Source of the DNA: Amorphochlora amoebiformis
Lineage: Eukaryota > Cercozoa > Chlorarachniophyceae
Length of the DNA: 64,000 bases
Assembly: GCA_054601695.1 (NCBI GenBank)
Contig: BAAHQB010000050.1
Coordinates: forward strand, 806,001-870,000
Reading direction: 5' to 3'
The position numbers were made by a program, and so were the translations under genes. The notes beneath the pieces are model-generated. The model saw nothing but the letters and a program-made list of their open reading frames with translations. It was not told where the DNA came from and did not search any database. Of the stretch, positions 57,462 through 64,000 are shown piece after piece (position 1 is the first letter of the stretch; the number at the start of each line of letters is the position of its first letter).

Positions 57462-57923
57462 TAATAATATTCGCACATACAAAATCCAATATGTGTGTCA
57501 TATATATTGCATATATGCATTACATAAGTAAGTATATATATGTAAAAATGTATATATAAAGATATATATATATATATATACATATCTATATTATATATAT
57601 GTATATATATAATATATATATATATATATAAAAGCACATATCTATATAATATACACATACACATATCTATATAATATACACATACGTACTTATGGGTATA
57701 CGTTATATTACCCAATATATACATATTTATGGAGGAAGAAGTGTCTTTGTACATATCCCTTGTGTGAATATGTTAGATATACGCACAAAAAATATATGTG
57801 TAAATTTATATATGGAATAGAAAAAGCACATATCATTAATAAAATGTAATCATTGTGACTCTAAATACTCATTCGTGTAAGTTTCTAAAAAATGCACATG
57901 CATAAATCCAGAAGATATCTTGA
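47436..57923 (+). CDS. Class 3 lipase, sn1-specific diacylglycerol lipase-like
   Basis: A predicted membrane-associated serine hydrolase releasing fatty acid from glycerolipids. Confident exons: 47973-48041, 48181-48265, 49158-49269, 49922-50019, 50473-50618, 51416-51491, 52374-52416, 52978-53048, 53303-53360, 53927-53985, 54690-54770, 55307-55532, 56190-56227, 57325-57381. Motifs in order: [18 protein letters not shown] (lipase oxyanion strand), AHDGMVKAA, nucleophile elbow GHSLGGG (Ser codon 52983-52985), [16 protein letters not shown] (Asp codon 53968-53970), PGRVLYMRK and [14 protein letters not shown] (His codon 57334-57336). The last two match the diacylglycerol lipase pattern. An acidic-basic linker occupies 55307 onward. 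The N-terminal exons are unresolved: ATG 47436 ([16 protein letters not shown], ending 47483) has a good donor, but the pieces at 47613 and 47754 do not join in one phase; 47861-47898 does join 47973. The last exon 57912-57923 (three codons and TGA) is a guess, as is 54880-54903. Confidence 0.85.
48313..48490 (+). repeat. Purine (GAGA) tract in a lipase intron
   Basis: About 180 bp of nearly pure G/A on the plus strand (GAGAGAG, AAAAAGTAGAGG units). It follows the last TA-free 5' exon and immediately precedes the first TA block of the gene. Confidence 0.85.
50276..50472 (+). repeat. 70-bp duplication abutting a splice acceptor
   Basis: The segment beginning AAGTATTGTACACATACATG and ending CATACTATACTAGTTATA occurs at about 50276-50344 and 50400-50470. 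The second copy supplies the acceptor of lipase exon 50473-50618. Confidence 0.9.
51834..52235 (+). repeat. 65-bp direct repeat, offset about 337 bp
   Basis: The segment with ATTTATAATACATTACATAA and GATATATCGATATGTTTG is present at 51834-51897 and 52171-52235 with two substitutions, within the lipase intron 51492-52373. Confidence 0.9.
53388..53546 (+). repeat. CTCTCGAAT minisatellite in a lipase intron
   Basis: Short units of the form TCTCTCGAATC are repeated about 14 times with drift. The array starts within 30 bp of the donor of exon 53303-53360. It is open in several frames but is interrupted by stops or lacks acceptors, so it is taken as intron. Confidence 0.85.
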
Positions 57924-58925
57924 AGAGGTAAACTTAAAGACTAGAACGTTGGGTGCTGAGTTAGTCCAAGGGCCTTTTAACCAGCTGGTCTTTTTAGTTA
58001 ATCTACTACTAGTAACGGTTATCTTGTACAAATCTATTGATGCGCTGCGATTTAAGTCACATATCTATTGGTAGATGAATTGTATCTGTAACTTCAGCAA
58101 TTACAAAGACCAAGTCCTAGATCGATCATGATAGTTCTTCCACTCGTCCGCAATTCTTGAAATTACCTTCTACTACTAGAGTTAGAGATATCTGTCATTG
58201 TGGTACTAACCTAGTAACTACTAGCATATAGAGATTCTCTAGATTCTGATACACTAGATACATACTAGATATATATATGTGTGTATATATATAAAATATA
58301 ATATTGTATTATAGGTATATATAGTCTAGATACTAGAGATAGTATAGTCTTCAATGGCAATTGATTGGGGCTCGACATACAATATGCGCCGGCACATTTA
58401 GACATGTAACCTAGATAGCAATCGAGGACGGGAAGTTGTGGAAACCTCGACGGACAGCCTTAGCCAGATAGTATCTAGAGTATGGCAAATACCTAGGTTT
58501 TTCTGTCCTATCGATACTGCGCCAGTGTTGTATAAGTCTTCCGGGAATTGTATGTCAAGTATCGCACTGAACGGATCACTCTTTCAGCTCTTTCAGCTCC
58601 GAGAGCTTGCCCAGCGAGGGATCGCCCGATATTCCAGACAAGAATGGGCTACTGATAGTGTGAGGTGTTGCATTAGGATACAAGTTAAGGTAGAAAGATG
58701 AACATTTATGTGTATTTCCGCTCAGAATATGTTGGGAAGCGAGTCTTCACGATTTTTCAGTCGAAAGATGGTGATTGCATTGGTAGATCATCATCGGAAA
58801 CAAGTAGCATATAAAGAACATATTGGTGTGGGATTATATATGTAAACATACAGGATGTCTATATATATATATATATAAATTTAGATTTTTTTTATATATA
58901 TACAGACATACATAAAATTATTTAT
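57924..58925. other. Convergent intergenic region between lipase and EF-hand genes
   Basis: Largely non-repetitive, with one short TA block at 58265-58300. A plus-strand open frame at 58438-58701 begins with GTG, has no splice-compatible partner that I can find and resembles no family, so it is not annotated. Contains the 3' UTRs of both flanking genes. Confidence 0.45.
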
Positions 58926-63905
<4,980 letters not shown>

Positions 63906-64000
63906 GGTGAAGTGTAAGCCGGTTTGGTTGGCGAGCCCCACTGAGGTCTTCCTTGATTCTCCTGAGCGAAAAGTTATGTCGCGGACTCGCGGTTGGCAGG
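63906..64000 (-). promoter_or_regulatory. 5' flank or 5' UTR of the EF-hand gene
   Basis: Non-repetitive. On the minus strand an acceptor-like TTTTCGCTCAG precedes the start by about 50 bp, so an upstream 5' UTR exon may lie beyond the window edge. Confidence 0.35.

Noticed and set aside
58438-58701. 87-codon plus-strand frame between convergent genes
   Set aside because: No ATG start, no recognisable family and no splice partner; probably 3' flanking sequence.

Overview
The window comes from a nuclear genome of an intron-rich eukaryote, most likely a unicellular one. The exons have ordinary base composition and are bounded by GT...AG introns. The introns are packed with (TA)n microsatellites interrupted by TG, CA and TACA variants. 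Most long open frames are therefore artefacts (runs of Tyr/Ile from TA repeats). I rebuilt genes by finding short repeat-free islands and checking that each has an acceptor, a donor and a reading phase that fits its neighbours. Degenerate TTAGGG arrays hint at a TTAGGG-type telomere repeat, but I do not assign a taxon.

Layout: (1) 679-15854, minus: at least 26 exons encoding NAA35/MAK10, the auxiliary subunit of the NatC N-terminal acetyltransferase; its 3' end lies beyond base 1. (2) 16535-36275, plus: a long coiled-coil protein I do not recognise. (3) About 37289-44507, plus: a second exon chain ending in an acidic tail. It is either a separate small gene or the true 3' half of gene 2. (4) 45008-47143, minus: a complete 8-exon WrbA-type NAD(P)H:quinone oxidoreductase. 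(5) 47436-57923, plus: a class 3 lipase resembling sn1-specific diacylglycerol lipase, with Ser, Asp and His of the triad visible. (6) 58926-63905, minus: a complete 13-exon gene for a 332-residue protein with four canonical EF-hands.

Neighbouring genes alternate in strand: NAA35 and the coiled-coil gene are head to head, as are WrbA and the lipase; the coiled-coil region and WrbA are tail to tail, as are the lipase and the EF-hand gene. No shared pathway is obvious, although the lipase and the EF-hand protein could both belong to lipid/calcium signalling.

The most striking pattern is where the TA repeats sit. The first 0.35-1.3 kb of each of the five genes with a recognisable start has short introns (about 40-145 bp) with no TA tracts. 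Later introns are hundreds to thousands of bases long and filled with them. The two head-to-head intergenic regions are also TA-free. Other structures include a 630-bp-offset duplication beside an A-rich tract, a copied exon end, a large inverted repeat, an intronic telomere-like array with inverted flanks, two complex minisatellites, and several short duplications close to splice acceptors.
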